Part shown: positions 14,192 to 22,600 of the stretch, in pieces
Numbering within the stretch: position 1 is the first letter of the stretch
Layout of the letters: every line of letters starts with the position of its first letter
Source: a virus
Direction: 5' to 3' (one strand)
DNA: 25,656 bases
IMG/VR virus record: IMGVR_UViG_3300021600_000024
Coordinates: 1-25,656 of that record
The notes under the pieces: model-generated
What the model saw: only the letters and a program-made list of their open reading frames with translations
Database searches by the model: none
Told to the model about the DNA's origin: nothing
Position numbers and translations under genes: made by a program

Positions 14192-14773
14192 TTAAGGTGC
14201 TGCTGTTGTTGTAGTTGTGCTTGCCGGCGGACAAGTTGTAGTTATTGTAGAATTAAATGGATATAAATTATATAAACATCTCGGTCTATCGTTATGAGTT
14301 GTTAGTGTAAACGTACACACCCAACCTGCTAATCCATTATTAAATCTATCTGCAAAAGGCTCATTAGTTATTGTATCTAATATCTGAAAACTTTCTAAAC
14401 TATATTGTGTGTATGAAACTAAATCATTTATTATACCCAATGTGTTAGCGTGAATATCTACTGTATCATCAACATCAAAGAAAGGAACTTGCATTGTATT
14501 CTCTCTCGGTGCTGATTCGTTATTCTTATTCTTAATTTTATCTGCTACTATTAATTGTATTTCATATTCAGTTGTACTCAATCCAAAATTAGCACCTAAT
14601 ATACTTACATTACCCAATGGATAAAATTGAAATTGATTATCATCTATATGTGGTATATCACCTTGCGACACACTATCGATAGATGGATGATTAATCATAA
14701 TAGTTTTGAAGTAATCTAATATACTATAATAAAGTGTATAATTGACACCGGCGTTATTCTGTAAATAGCTCAT
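14192..14773 (-). CDS. Neck / tail-completion-like protein with an orphan Thr tail
   Basis: A 193-residue protein. The core (residues about 10-165) has 'YYSILDYFKTIMINHPSIDS', 'VSQGDIPHIDDNQFQFYPLG', 'TTEYEIQLIVADKIKNKNNE' and 'NTLGIINDLVSYTQYSLESF', a pattern of strand-helix pairs I have seen in neck or tail-terminator genes between connector and tail genes. The last residues, CPPASTTTTTAAP, form a short threonine linker of the same type as in the large tail proteins, but the protein stops right after it with no module beyond. That may be a recombination remnant or a docking tail. Which neck protein it is remains open. Confidence 0.7.
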   Translation of the reverse strand: MSYLQNNAGVNYTLYYSILDYFKTIMINHPSIDSVSQGDIPHIDDNQFQFYPLGNVSILGANFGLSTTEYEIQLIVADKIKNKNNESAPRENTMQVPFFDVDDTVDIHANTLGIINDLVSYTQYSLESFQILDTITNEPFADRFNNGLAGWVCTFTLTTHNDRPRCLYNLYPFNSTITTTCPPASTTTTTAAP

Positions 14774-14778
14774 AGTTC

Positions 14779-15297
14779 TTATAATTGTATTCCACCAAAG
14801 TATTGATTCGTTTGGTCTGGATATATTTGAGTTTGATTACCGATTGATTGTAAGTATTGTGGAATTTGATTAGAATATGCAATAAGATAGTTTTGTAATC
14901 TTAAAGCGTAGTAATCACCATTCTCTTGTGCTTTTTGCATTAAGAAATCTACATCAGTTTTAGAAGGTGCGATACCTTGCTCACTTTGTTGCTTTACTGC
15001 ACCATTAGATTTAAATTGAATAGAACTGAATGGTATATATTCTACACACGCATACCAAATCAATGCATTCTTAATATAATCATCTAAAAGGTCTTGATAA
15101 TATGCTGATAAACTACCTACTGTATTAGTTACTATTTGTGCCTGTAAATAATCATATAAGATAGTTCCTAATAGATTTTTAAGATACTTTGTTTGTGCTG
15201 TTTTTACAAATGGTAAAAGGGCATCAGCATCAATTGCTCCCTGCAAAGGTGAGTTCTTAATAATATCGTTTCTGTTTATAAAAAGTGCGTAAGCCAT
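14779..15297 (-). CDS. Head-tail connector (DUF6712-like)
   Basis: A 172-residue, mostly helical protein directly after the portal. The sequence 'INRNDIIKNSPLQGAIDADA', 'LLPFVKTAQTKYLKNLLGTIL', 'LLDDYIKNALIWYACVEYIP' and 'SKTDVDFLMQKAQENGDYYA' follows a pattern I know from Bacteroidota phage and prophage connector proteins (DUF6712 as I recall; name uncertain). By place it would be the adaptor that extends the portal ring toward the tail (gp6-like in HK97 terms). The C-terminus (SIGNQTQIYPDQTNQYFGGI) is Gln/Asn rich and likely flexible. One nucleotide separates it from the portal stop, and 5 nt from the next gene. Confidence 0.75.
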   Translation of the reverse strand: MAYALFINRNDIIKNSPLQGAIDADALLPFVKTAQTKYLKNLLGTILYDYLQAQIVTNTVGSLSAYYQDLLDDYIKNALIWYACVEYIPFSSIQFKSNGAVKQQSEQGIAPSKTDVDFLMQKAQENGDYYALRLQNYLIAYSNQIPQYLQSIGNQTQIYPDQTNQYFGGIQL

Positions 15298-15299
15298 AG

Positions 15300-16631
15300 T
15301 TATTTTTGTTTAAATATTTCGTATTCATCTTTGAAGAACATAGAACTTGCATTTATAATGTTTGTTCCTTCACCAGGTCCGTTACCTACGTTATTAGGTG
15401 TTTGGGTTGGTTTATTTTCATCTATTGTAGTTGCATCAGCTGAATCATCAGTTGTTGCTGGATTTTCCATTGCTTTATTAGTTTCATCTTCAATCTTTTG
15501 AACTGAATCACCACTCTCTGTCGCTGCTTTAGATAAAATTACTAATGGAGTTAATTGTTCAAAGTATAATTGTGTATTATCATATCCACCACAAGTCAAT
15601 GCGTAATCTAAAGTATTTAGAATTAAGTTTTGAAATGGAGATATTGTCATTGTTTGTAAGATACTAAACGCTGTCATCATCTCATCTGCCGTAGAACTAA
15701 AACCATTAGTTTGTGTTCTTACACCAAATAAAAGAGGTGAAGTAACTCTATGTGCAACTAAGATTCGGTCTTGTGCGTAATTAGCAACGTATTCATACTT
15801 TTCATGTAAGTTACTGATATCAATTATATCTAATGTAGGTTTAGAAGCTGCATCATCGTTAAATGAAATCATAAATCTACCTGCGTTCTTAGTGCCTGTG
15901 AATTTATGTTGAACTAAATCTTCAATTGTTTGTCTTTCTTCAGGAGCTGGAATACCATTATTAAAGTTTACCATTACTGCCGGTAAGAAACCATTCTCAA
16001 TGTTGTTGATATGTAAGTTACTTAATTCTGCTTCTACATAACTAAATTGTAATGCCGAAACCCAATCAGGTAGAGAATAGTAATATAATCCTGGTGAATA
16101 GTTTTTAATATAAAGTATTTCACATTTCTCTGTTGATGTTTCAAAAGCGGGAATACATTTTTTATTTCTCACTGCTCTTTGGTCATTCCAATCTGTACAA
16201 TAATAATAGTTTTCTATTTTAGGATTATTACCAATCTTTTCTGCTCTAAGGTATTGAACAGGTACGTGATATAATTTAATAATCTTTGTATGTGCATCAT
16301 CCCAATAAACTTGAAATGCAGCATTACCATATAATTTTAAATCAAAACTGACTCTTTTTAATTCCTCTTGTGGTAAAATCTTTTGTAAAGTAGTATTGAA
16401 TACCTCATCTTTAGAATATAATCCCTTACCAAATATTAAATCTGCTATACCTTCAATACATGCTGAGTTAGTTGTAGAGGTAGTATGTGCTAAAGTTACC
16501 ATTTGAAAGAAATCATCGTGTCCGAATATTCCTAATGGGACCCATTGTAGACGAGTTTTAGTATCTTCTAAAATTTGTGGTATATCTTGTGAACCTAAGT
16601 TAACAACTGAAAAGTTTTGTTGGAATTTCAT
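15300..16631 (-). CDS. Portal protein
   Basis: A 443-residue protein with the layout of PBSX/HK97-type portals. The N-terminal domain (residues about 40-80) includes 'TLAHTTSTTNSACIEGIADLIFGKG'. A conserved wing strand 'FDLKLYGNAAFQVYWDDAHTKI' is followed by 'LYHVPVQYLRAEKI'. A 'LHINNIENGFLPAVMVNFNN' region leads to the stem/crown, with 'VAHRVTSPLLFGVRTQTNGFS' and a long helical stretch 'MMTAFSILQTMTISPFQNLI'. The last 60 residues are acidic, rich in Thr/Asp/Asn and probably disordered. The portal forms the dodecameric ring where the terminase docks. It lies after the capsid gene here, whereas in most phages it lies between terminase and capsid. Confidence 0.9.
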   Translation of the reverse strand: MKFQQNFSVVNLGSQDIPQILEDTKTRLQWVPLGIFGHDDFFQMVTLAHTTSTTNSACIEGIADLIFGKGLYSKDEVFNTTLQKILPQEELKRVSFDLKLYGNAAFQVYWDDAHTKIIKLYHVPVQYLRAEKIGNNPKIENYYYCTDWNDQRAVRNKKCIPAFETSTEKCEILYIKNYSPGLYYYSLPDWVSALQFSYVEAELSNLHINNIENGFLPAVMVNFNNGIPAPEERQTIEDLVQHKFTGTKNAGRFMISFNDDAASKPTLDIIDISNLHEKYEYVANYAQDRILVAHRVTSPLLFGVRTQTNGFSSTADEMMTAFSILQTMTISPFQNLILNTLDYALTCGGYDNTQLYFEQLTPLVILSKAATESGDSVQKIEDETNKAMENPATTDDSADATTIDENKPTQTPNNVGNGPGEGTNIINASSMFFKDEYEIFKQK

Positions 16632-16632
16632 A

Positions 16633-16995
16633 TTAAGTGAGTATTACATATTTGTTTTCTGATACATTAGATACAAAAGTGTTATCTAAAGGTATTTGAT
16701 TTGTATAATTTGCTTTATCTAAAGATTGAGATGTAAATACTTGAATACTACCATGCCATATTTCACAACCTCCATTAAATAATGTTGCTCTATATTCATC
16801 TGCTATTACATTAGTAGCTATACTTGCTGTAAATCCTAATAGTGATTCATAACCATTATAAGTTATACCACTTAAACTAGCAGTTGTATTTTCTAAAGTT
16901 AACATATCTTGTAAAGACATTGTAAAACTATTTGAAGCCGTTACAGCTGTTCTTATAGTGAATTCGTTTGAACCTGAAAGGAAATAAGTTAGCAT
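16633..16995 (-). CDS. Beta-rich virion protein of unknown function
   Basis: A 120-residue protein with no Lys-rich or membrane segments and alternating hydrophobic residues typical of beta strands (MLTYFLSGSNEFTIRTAVTA, 'SLSGITYNGYESLLGFTASI'). The C-terminal part 'EIWHGSIQVFTSQSLDK' then 'YTNQIPLDNTFVSNVSENKY' is a pattern I have seen in small proteins next to portal genes of uncultured phages, but no function is known to me. It is the first gene after the hairpin and leader motif and is followed by the portal after a 1-nt gap. Confidence 0.75.
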   Translation of the reverse strand: MLTYFLSGSNEFTIRTAVTASNSFTMSLQDMLTLENTTASLSGITYNGYESLLGFTASIATNVIADEYRATLFNGGCEIWHGSIQVFTSQSLDKANYTNQIPLDNTFVSNVSENKYVILT

Positions 16996-17015
16996 TTATC
17001 TGTGTTTATCTAGTC

Positions 17016-17026
17016 TTTAACACCAC
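17016..17026 (-). promoter_or_regulatory. Leader motif GTGGTGTTAAA, copy 3
   Basis: Exact copy of the 11-mer found at 23775, 20 nt before the ATG at 16995 and just after the hairpin at 17055-17087. Termination followed by this motif is what a new promoter would look like. Confidence 0.5.
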
Positions 17027-17054
17027 ATTATCTCATAATAGTTAAATGACATAG

Positions 17055-17087
17055 AAATAGCTATCCCCATATAGAGAATAGCTATTT
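17055..17087 (-). terminator. Strong hairpin, likely terminator after the tail-tube-like gene
   Basis: The perfect 10-bp inverted repeat AAATAGCTAT / ATAGCTATTT is extended by four pairs (UCUC with GGGG, two of them G-U), giving a 14-bp stem with a 5-nt loop. It lies 26 nt after the stop at 17113. The downstream side reads UAUUUCUAU on the minus strand, a weak U-tract. On the plus strand it is followed by AATATTTTT, so it might act in both directions. Confidence 0.6.
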
Positions 17088-17112
17088 AATATTTTTACAA
17101 TTGTGCTATATA

Positions 17113-17673
17113 CTAAGCTGCACTTCCTGATACAACTGTCGGTGCGTTACCAACTGCTGCGAATGGATTTGTTGCCGTTGAACCGGTAATGAATAGTGCT
17201 GGTAATGGTTCTAAACCTGTCATAGTGATAGAATAGCCGAACATATCGCCTAATCCTGCACCTGTTTGAATTGTACCACCCGTCAAATCTGTTCCTTTAG
17301 TTAAACCTGCAACTAATGCTTCACCATTTGTTGTCCACACAATAGCAACTGGACGACCATAAGCCATAAGTTTCAATTGTGTAGTCATCTCATTAGTTAA
17401 TTTCTTAAGATTAAGAGTTAATGCTTGAGAAAAGAAAGTTGTACCATTATCTCTTGAAGAGTTAACAGTCTCTGTATATGCACTATTGCCTTTTAATTGA
17501 TAGTAGTAAACTGTACTGCCAGAAGGGAAAGCGGTGATTGTTCCGTTTAGCACATCTGTTGAAAATGTTGGGTTATAAGATGATGAAGGATAGTTCATAA
17601 AATAAACTCCTTGCAAACCACCTACTGACTCTTTACATACTTCTTGTCTACCTGCTGATAAATTACAACTCAT
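17113..17673 (-). CDS. Putative tail tube / major structural protein
   Basis: A 186-residue protein if started at the ATG at 17673 (MSCNLSAGRQEVCKESVGGL). I prefer this start because the 24-codon extension to 17745 overlaps a GC-rich hairpin, and because 'M.CN...GR.E.CK.SVGGL' is the usual beginning of this family in uncultured phages as I recall it. Segments such as YYYQLKGNSAYTETVNSSRD, 'NGTTFFSQALTLNLKKLT', 'TQLKLMAYGRPVAIVWTTNG' and 'GDMFGYSITMTGLEPLPALFI' fit the beta-sandwich of tail tube proteins: alternating strands, then a 'GYxxTxTGxE' strand at the end. It is bounded by hairpins on both sides, consistent with high, separate expression. A head decoration protein is the alternative. 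Confidence 0.65.
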   Translation of the reverse strand: MSCNLSAGRQEVCKESVGGLQGVYFMNYPSSSYNPTFSTDVLNGTITAFPSGSTVYYYQLKGNSAYTETVNSSRDNGTTFFSQALTLNLKKLTNEMTTQLKLMAYGRPVAIVWTTNGEALVAGLTKGTDLTGGTIQTGAGLGDMFGYSITMTGLEPLPALFITGSTATNPFAAVGNAPTVVSGSAA

Positions 17674-17705
17674 AGTGTTAATGTTTTTTTGTGTTTGTGA
17701 AATTA

Positions 17706-17742
17706 GTTGGTGGGTTTCTGTTCTACGATACTCCCCACCGAC
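17706..17742 (-). other. GC-rich hairpin between capsid and tail-tube-like genes
   Basis: The arms 17706-17714 and 17734-17742 pair as 9 bp with one mismatch (GTCGGTGGG with CCCACCAAC on the coding strand) around a 19-nt loop. It stands out in an AT-rich sequence and lies between the capsid stop and the ATG at 17673. No U-run follows, so RNA stabilisation or partial attenuation is more likely than full termination. Confidence 0.45.
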
Positions 17743-17759
17743 CAATCAATTATTTTTTA

Positions 17760-18710
17760 TTAAGATGCGTAACCGTAGATAACTACATCAGAATTAATTC
17801 CGACAACAGTTCCACCGGTATATCTCATAATAATACGATAGTTTTGTGAACCATCAATGTTCGCCATGTCTAATACTTTAACTTCATTGTAATCACTTAA
17901 CAAGCCCGTACCGAAGTGTAGGTTTGATTTTTGTGCTGCAACGATTTTGTTATCAGGCATACCTGGACAAAGAACGATTTCAATACCATTAAAGTTAAAT
18001 GGTTTTTCTCCAACGTTCATTTGATTGTTCCAACCATTTGCACCAATTGCTCCACCAGCTAATGCTTGTTGGTATGCTTTTGCTACGTTTGTTGGTGCGT
18101 AAATTAATACGTCTTCTTTTCCATAAACTGTGTTAGGGATTGCTGTTACTACTGTGTTCAATACTGATAATACGTTAGTTGCAGTTACTGCACTTCCTGT
18201 TCCAGCTAAGATAACACCTGTTGATGCTGCTACTGATGCAGATAACGCATTGATAAATCCACCGAATTGTCCATTAGTTGCAGTTGTTCCTTGCCAAATA
18301 GAAATTTCAGTTGCTTGAGCTACGATACCACCAACATAACTAATTAAATAGTCGTTGAATGATTTAGGGATAGTATCAAATGCACTATATCCTAATTGTA
18401 ATGCTTCCCAACTTGCTACGAATTGTTGCTTACATAATTGTAAGTTAACTTGTAATTCTTTTGGAGTTAATACTGCTTCAGTTAATGCTACACTACCTGA
18501 AGTTGTGAAGTCGCAAGATGCATCGTTTACGATGTTTGCAACATCAATTCTTTGGATAACTTCTTTGTACTTAACATTCGGGTGAATGGTAACGTATTTG
18601 TTGTCCAAAGTCTTTGCTGATAATAACGCTGCTGCGATATATTGACCAGCGAACTCACCTGCGTACGTTGATGTAACACTAGGCTCGATAAAGTTTTGTC
18701 TTTTGTTCAT
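17760..18710 (-). CDS. Major capsid protein (HK97-fold type)
   Basis: A 316-residue protein in the expected place after the scaffold. It opens with a short basic N-arm (MNKRQNFIEPSVTSTYAGEF), followed by a hydrophobic helix (AGQYIAAALLSAKTLDN). The middle has 'LTPKELQVNLQLCKQQF', then a long helix-like 'FNDYLISYVGGIVAQATEIS' resembling the spine helix of HK97-fold proteins. The C-terminal half alternates beta strands (KEDVLIYAPTNVAKAYQQAL, FNFNGIEIVLCPGMPDNKIV, YRIIMRYTGGTVVGINSDVV), matching the P- and A-domain order of phage capsid proteins. Length is normal for the fold. Codon choice looks less AT-extreme than its neighbours, as expected for a highly expressed gene. Fold assignment is by pattern, not by search. 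Confidence 0.85.
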   Translation of the reverse strand: MNKRQNFIEPSVTSTYAGEFAGQYIAAALLSAKTLDNKYVTIHPNVKYKEVIQRIDVANIVNDASCDFTTSGSVALTEAVLTPKELQVNLQLCKQQFVASWEALQLGYSAFDTIPKSFNDYLISYVGGIVAQATEISIWQGTTATNGQFGGFINALSASVAASTGVILAGTGSAVTATNVLSVLNTVVTAIPNTVYGKEDVLIYAPTNVAKAYQQALAGGAIGANGWNNQMNVGEKPFNFNGIEIVLCPGMPDNKIVAAQKSNLHFGTGLLSDYNEVKVLDMANIDGSQNYRIIMRYTGGTVVGINSDVVIYGYAS

Positions 18711-18742
18711 TTTAAAATGATTTTTTGTTTGTTTAATATATT

Positions 18743-19465
18743 TTATCTATACATTTTTGAAAGTACAGATGATTGATAATTTCCTGATTTCTTTCCGAAG
18801 TTATTTCTATTTGCTTCTGCTTGTAGTGGGTCAATTGGAGCACCATCTAATTTTGGTAACTCTTCATCTTCATCCGGCTCTACTGCACTCATTGCTGTAC
18901 CACTCGCTGTTGGTTCTAATGAACTAACTAAAGGAGCACCTTCCATTGGAGCTGCACTTTCCATTTTAGTTTGCATTTCTGCAATCATTTTTTCTAATGC
19001 ATCCATTCTAGAACCTAATCTTATAATTGGGTCTTTTGTTTCATCAGGATCTTCACCTAATGAATTTCTGATATCTTCATCAGTTGTGTTTGGTAATGAT
19101 TTAGCAATTTCAGTTGTTGCATCAGCCATTTCAGCTTCTTTTTCTACTTCAACTTCTACTTCTGCATCTTGTAAATCAGCAGGGTTTGCTTCTTCAACAT
19201 TTTCTCTACTTGTTATTTTACCATCTTTAGTTTCAATTCTGATTACTACTTTGTTTCCTTCTGAATCTGTCAATTCAATCTCATGTTCACCATCTGGTGC
19301 TGGAGATTTAGTTCCATCTTCTGAAACTACTTCAACGTCTTCACCTAAATCAAATGTAGGGGATTGTAAAATATTTCCTTTTGCATCTTTAGCATCTGTG
19401 AATTTAACTACCTCATCTGATGATAAGAGAGTCATAATTCTTTTTAATACGCTTTTTGAGTTCAT
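18743..19465 (-). CDS. Putative capsid scaffold protein
   Basis: A 240-residue, very acidic protein directly before the major capsid gene, the usual place for a scaffold. Residues 1-20 are basic/helical (MNSKSVLKRIMTLLSSDEVV). Residues about 50-75 look like a small beta domain (GEHEIELTDSEGNKVVIRIE). Residues about 90-115 are a Glu/Val-rich acidic stretch, and residues about 150-168 (RLGSRMDALEKMIAEMQTKM) read as a coiled coil. The C-terminus (FGKKSGNYQSSVLSKMYR) is basic, as is common for scaffold tails that contact the capsid protein. Scaffolds share little sequence, so the call rests on place, charge and coiled coil. The prohead protease that would remove it is probably the XkdF-like gene at 1465-2256. 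Confidence 0.75.
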   Translation of the reverse strand: MNSKSVLKRIMTLLSSDEVVKFTDAKDAKGNILQSPTFDLGEDVEVVSEDGTKSPAPDGEHEIELTDSEGNKVVIRIETKDGKITSRENVEEANPADLQDAEVEVEVEKEAEMADATTEIAKSLPNTTDEDIRNSLGEDPDETKDPIIRLGSRMDALEKMIAEMQTKMESAAPMEGAPLVSSLEPTASGTAMSAVEPDEDEELPKLDGAPIDPLQAEANRNNFGKKSGNYQSSVLSKMYR

Positions 19466-19483
19466 ATCTTTTGTGTTTAATTG

Positions 19484-19494
19484 TTTAACACTAC
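19484..19494 (-). promoter_or_regulatory. Leader motif GTAGTGTTAAA, copy 2
   Basis: Copy of the GTRGTGTTAAA motif, 18 nt before the scaffold ATG at 19465. It heads the scaffold-capsid block, which needs high expression. Its 5' half is the arm of a 7-bp hairpin. Confidence 0.45.
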
Positions 19495-19507
19495 TTTTTT
19501 GTAGTGT
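19488..19507 (-). other. Hairpin before the scaffold gene
   Basis: A perfect 7-bp inverted repeat (ACACTAC / GTAGTGT) with a 6-base loop lies about 20 nt before the scaffold start. One arm is part of the leader motif copy at 19484-19494. It could tune translation of the scaffold or protect the mRNA 5' end. No U-run follows on the minus strand, so a terminator is less likely. Confidence 0.4.
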
Positions 19508-19519
19508 AGTTATTTTTGG

Positions 19520-19696
19520 TTAATTTAATCTTTTGTTTACGTCTAATAAATTATAATATTCTTCGTATAATTCCCTATTTTTATCTTGCAAATACTGAAT
19601 GTAGCCATATAGACTATCATTTTCGTGCTTCAAATCCTCATTTTCTTCCTCACACAATTCTAACATTACTTCGTATACTGCTATATCTTCATTCAT
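19520..19696 (-). CDS. Small coiled-coil protein (58 aa)
   Basis: A short reading frame in the 232-nt space between the fibre-like gene and the scaffold. It starts one base after the upstream TAA (ATG at 19696) and runs to TAA at 19520. The protein starts MNEDIAVYEVMLELCEEENE and continues with 'DLKHENDSLYGYIQYLQDK', 'RELYEEYYNLLDVNKRLN'. It is strongly acidic and fits one continuous heptad pattern (Leu, Ile, Tyr at a/d positions), so a coiled coil is very likely. Tight coupling to the upstream stop and non-random composition support a real gene. It lies just before scaffold and capsid genes, so an assembly-cofactor role is possible but unproven. Confidence 0.75.
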   Translation of the reverse strand: MNEDIAVYEVMLELCEEENEDLKHENDSLYGYIQYLQDKNRELYEEYYNLLDVNKRLN

Positions 19697-19697
19697 A

Positions 19698-22600
19698 TTA
19701 CGATGGGTTTATAATCATATATGCTACTGTATCTGTATCACCATTATGGTCTGATGTTACACTAAATGTTCCACTACCTTTTGATGTTACTGATACTGTT
19801 CCATTACCACTATTAGTGTTAGTTTGTTTAGTTAAGAATATTAAACTATTAGCAGTTACTAATGAATTTGATATCGTTGCAGTACCTGGATTACTACCAT
19901 CTAATACAAATGTTCCTGTTTGTTTATTAGAGCCCGATGGTAAGTATAATTGGTTACTATTATTATTTGATGCTATATAAATACTACTACTTACTATTTG
20001 TGTATTAGTGAATGTATTACTACCTAATGATGCAAATGTAGTTTGTCCGTTTACACTTAATGAGCCTGTAATTCTAACACTACCTGTCGCTGCAATTGCC
20101 GTATTGTTACCAGCACTCGCTCCATTTACTATTAATGCCGGATTACCACCACCTACTGATTGTGAAACATACATTCCTTTATCAACATATACACTTCTAT
20201 TGAATGAGGTATCTGCTTTGAAATCCATTATCATACAGGTACCTAAGTAATCTAAACCTACTTTATTCGCACCACCACCACTACCGGTAATTGTAGAACC
20301 ACTACTCATTGCGAAATAAGTAGAACCTCCACCAGGTAATGATAATGTTCCGTTGGTTTGTAATCCCCATTGGAACTCAGAACCGGTATATGCATTAATC
20401 TGATTTGCTGTTAAGATTACATTGAATGCGTATGGTTGTCCTTGATATTGATAAACTGATAAACCATCTTTACCATAATTAGTATTCCATACACCACTTA
20501 CACTTCCTGTTGATTGTTGATTGTATACGAATGCAGTACTTCCGTTAGATTTTGCTAAGAATGTTGATGCCGTTACGTTACCACTACCATCTATATTAAG
20601 ATTTGAACCGGTGATTGTAAGAGAACCCGATATGTTTACTACCGATGAACTATCAACTGAAAGTGCTGTTTTTCTATTTCCTGTTCCTGTACCTGTACCT
20701 ACTGCAAATATTGTTTTACCACTATCTGCATATAAATTAGTTATATCATTGTTTCTACCAAAGAATGCACTACCACCATTTCCTGCTGCAGCTCCATCAC
20801 TACCTGTCACTATTAAGTTACTACCGAATATAATACTATTTTGTAAATTTGCACTTGCTGTTGTTGATAATGCATTCGTTGCTGTTACAATTCCACCAAA
20901 TAAGTTTCTTTGATATGTTGTTATACCAAAGTTATTGCTACCACTCGCTAAATCTACTAAAGTTGTAGTTCCTAAGTTTAGTGTATTATTAATATTAAAT
21001 CCTGAACCAGTATTGATAGTAAAATCAGGATTGGTTTTATTACCAGTAACTGTAAGATTTCCTGCGTTAACTACTGAACTTAAAATAATAGATGAACTAT
21101 TAGGATTTAATGTTGCTGTTGATACCATAAGACTATTAGCAATTCTAGCAGCTGTAGCATAACCAAATGCATAACTACCTAATGCTAATGAAGATGATAA
21201 ACCAAGTGTATTATTTATTACTGTTACCGTATTGTTTATAGTTGAGTTAGTAAATAGTACAGGTGCGTATGCCGGAGTTCTTGTTGATGGGAATACCGAT
21301 ATATAAGATTGATTTGCTTGTATCTCTGCCCCATTAGTTGCTGCCGCTCTACCATTTAGAATAATATTATTTGAGCCTGATACAATTGAGCTTGCAGATA
21401 CTAATGTGTTTGTAGTTCCAAATATTAAGTTTGCTGGTGATGTTGCTGCCGGAACATATGTTGTATCACCTAATGTATTTGCTAATCTTGCCACTACAAT
21501 AGTATCTCTATTACCATTAAAGGTTGAAGAACTAACATAAGGTAATATCTTTACGCTTTCAATTCCATTATTCTGATAGTTAACTACACTTAATGAAGAT
21601 GATATTGTTTGAGAACCGGTAAATGTGTTTGCTCCTAATGTAGCTCCACCTCCACCACTTCCACCTGCTATTGTTATTGATGCTGTTCCTGCACTTATTG
21701 ATGCAGATACACCCGCACCATTAAAATTAAATGATGTTGCTGTTCCTAATATAATTCCTTCATCTTGTATTTGTGATTGACCACCCGCTGAATTAAGTCT
21801 ACTATTAACACTTGCACTATACGATGCTAAACTTCCTGTTAATTCTGTAAATGATGCACTGCCCGATACACTAATACCTCTTTGGAATTGTGGAATTGGT
21901 TGAATACCACCATTATTAGGACCTACATTCATTATAGGTGTTGTTGAATAATCAGATGTATTATTATCCCAATCTGTTATTTCTGTTCCTATTGCATTTG
22001 TATTTATCCATAATTCATTATCATATGATAAAGTTGCTGCATCAAATGATATTATACCAAATGAAGCAGTACCATTATTAGATGCAATTGTAGTTGAATT
22101 TGCAGCTATATCTGAACTACCACCATTACCTTGTACTGATATAGCTGCGCCTGAGCCACTAATTGTAATGCTTCTTCTACCTATTGTATTTAAACCACTT
22201 GATGCTGCTCCTGAAATTATTAATTGAGGAGTTTGACCCGATGCAGGTCCACTAATTAAAACTCTACTTTGTACTGTTAAATCGTATGCCGCAGATGAAC
22301 TAATAGTTAAACTACCTGTTAATGATTGTGCTGGATTACTACTACTTCCTGTTGTTAAGAAAGAACCCGTATTAATGTTTCCAGCACTACCTGTTTGAAT
22401 ATAAGGTTGTAATGCTGTTGCTACATTTTGGTATGTATCATAAGTTAATATACCACCACTTGTAAATGTTGCTACATAAGAACCTGTATTTTGAATTATT
22501 CCACCTAATGATACATCTATTCCATCTGCGTAGAATGTACCACTTTGATACATACTACCCGTTATTCCTAATCCTCTTCCGAATTGTGGTGCCGGTTGTG

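Noticed and set aside
17673-17745. 24-codon N-terminal extension of the tail-tube-like gene
   Set aside because: It covers a GC-rich hairpin and lies upstream of the family-like start MSCN; treated as untranslated leader.
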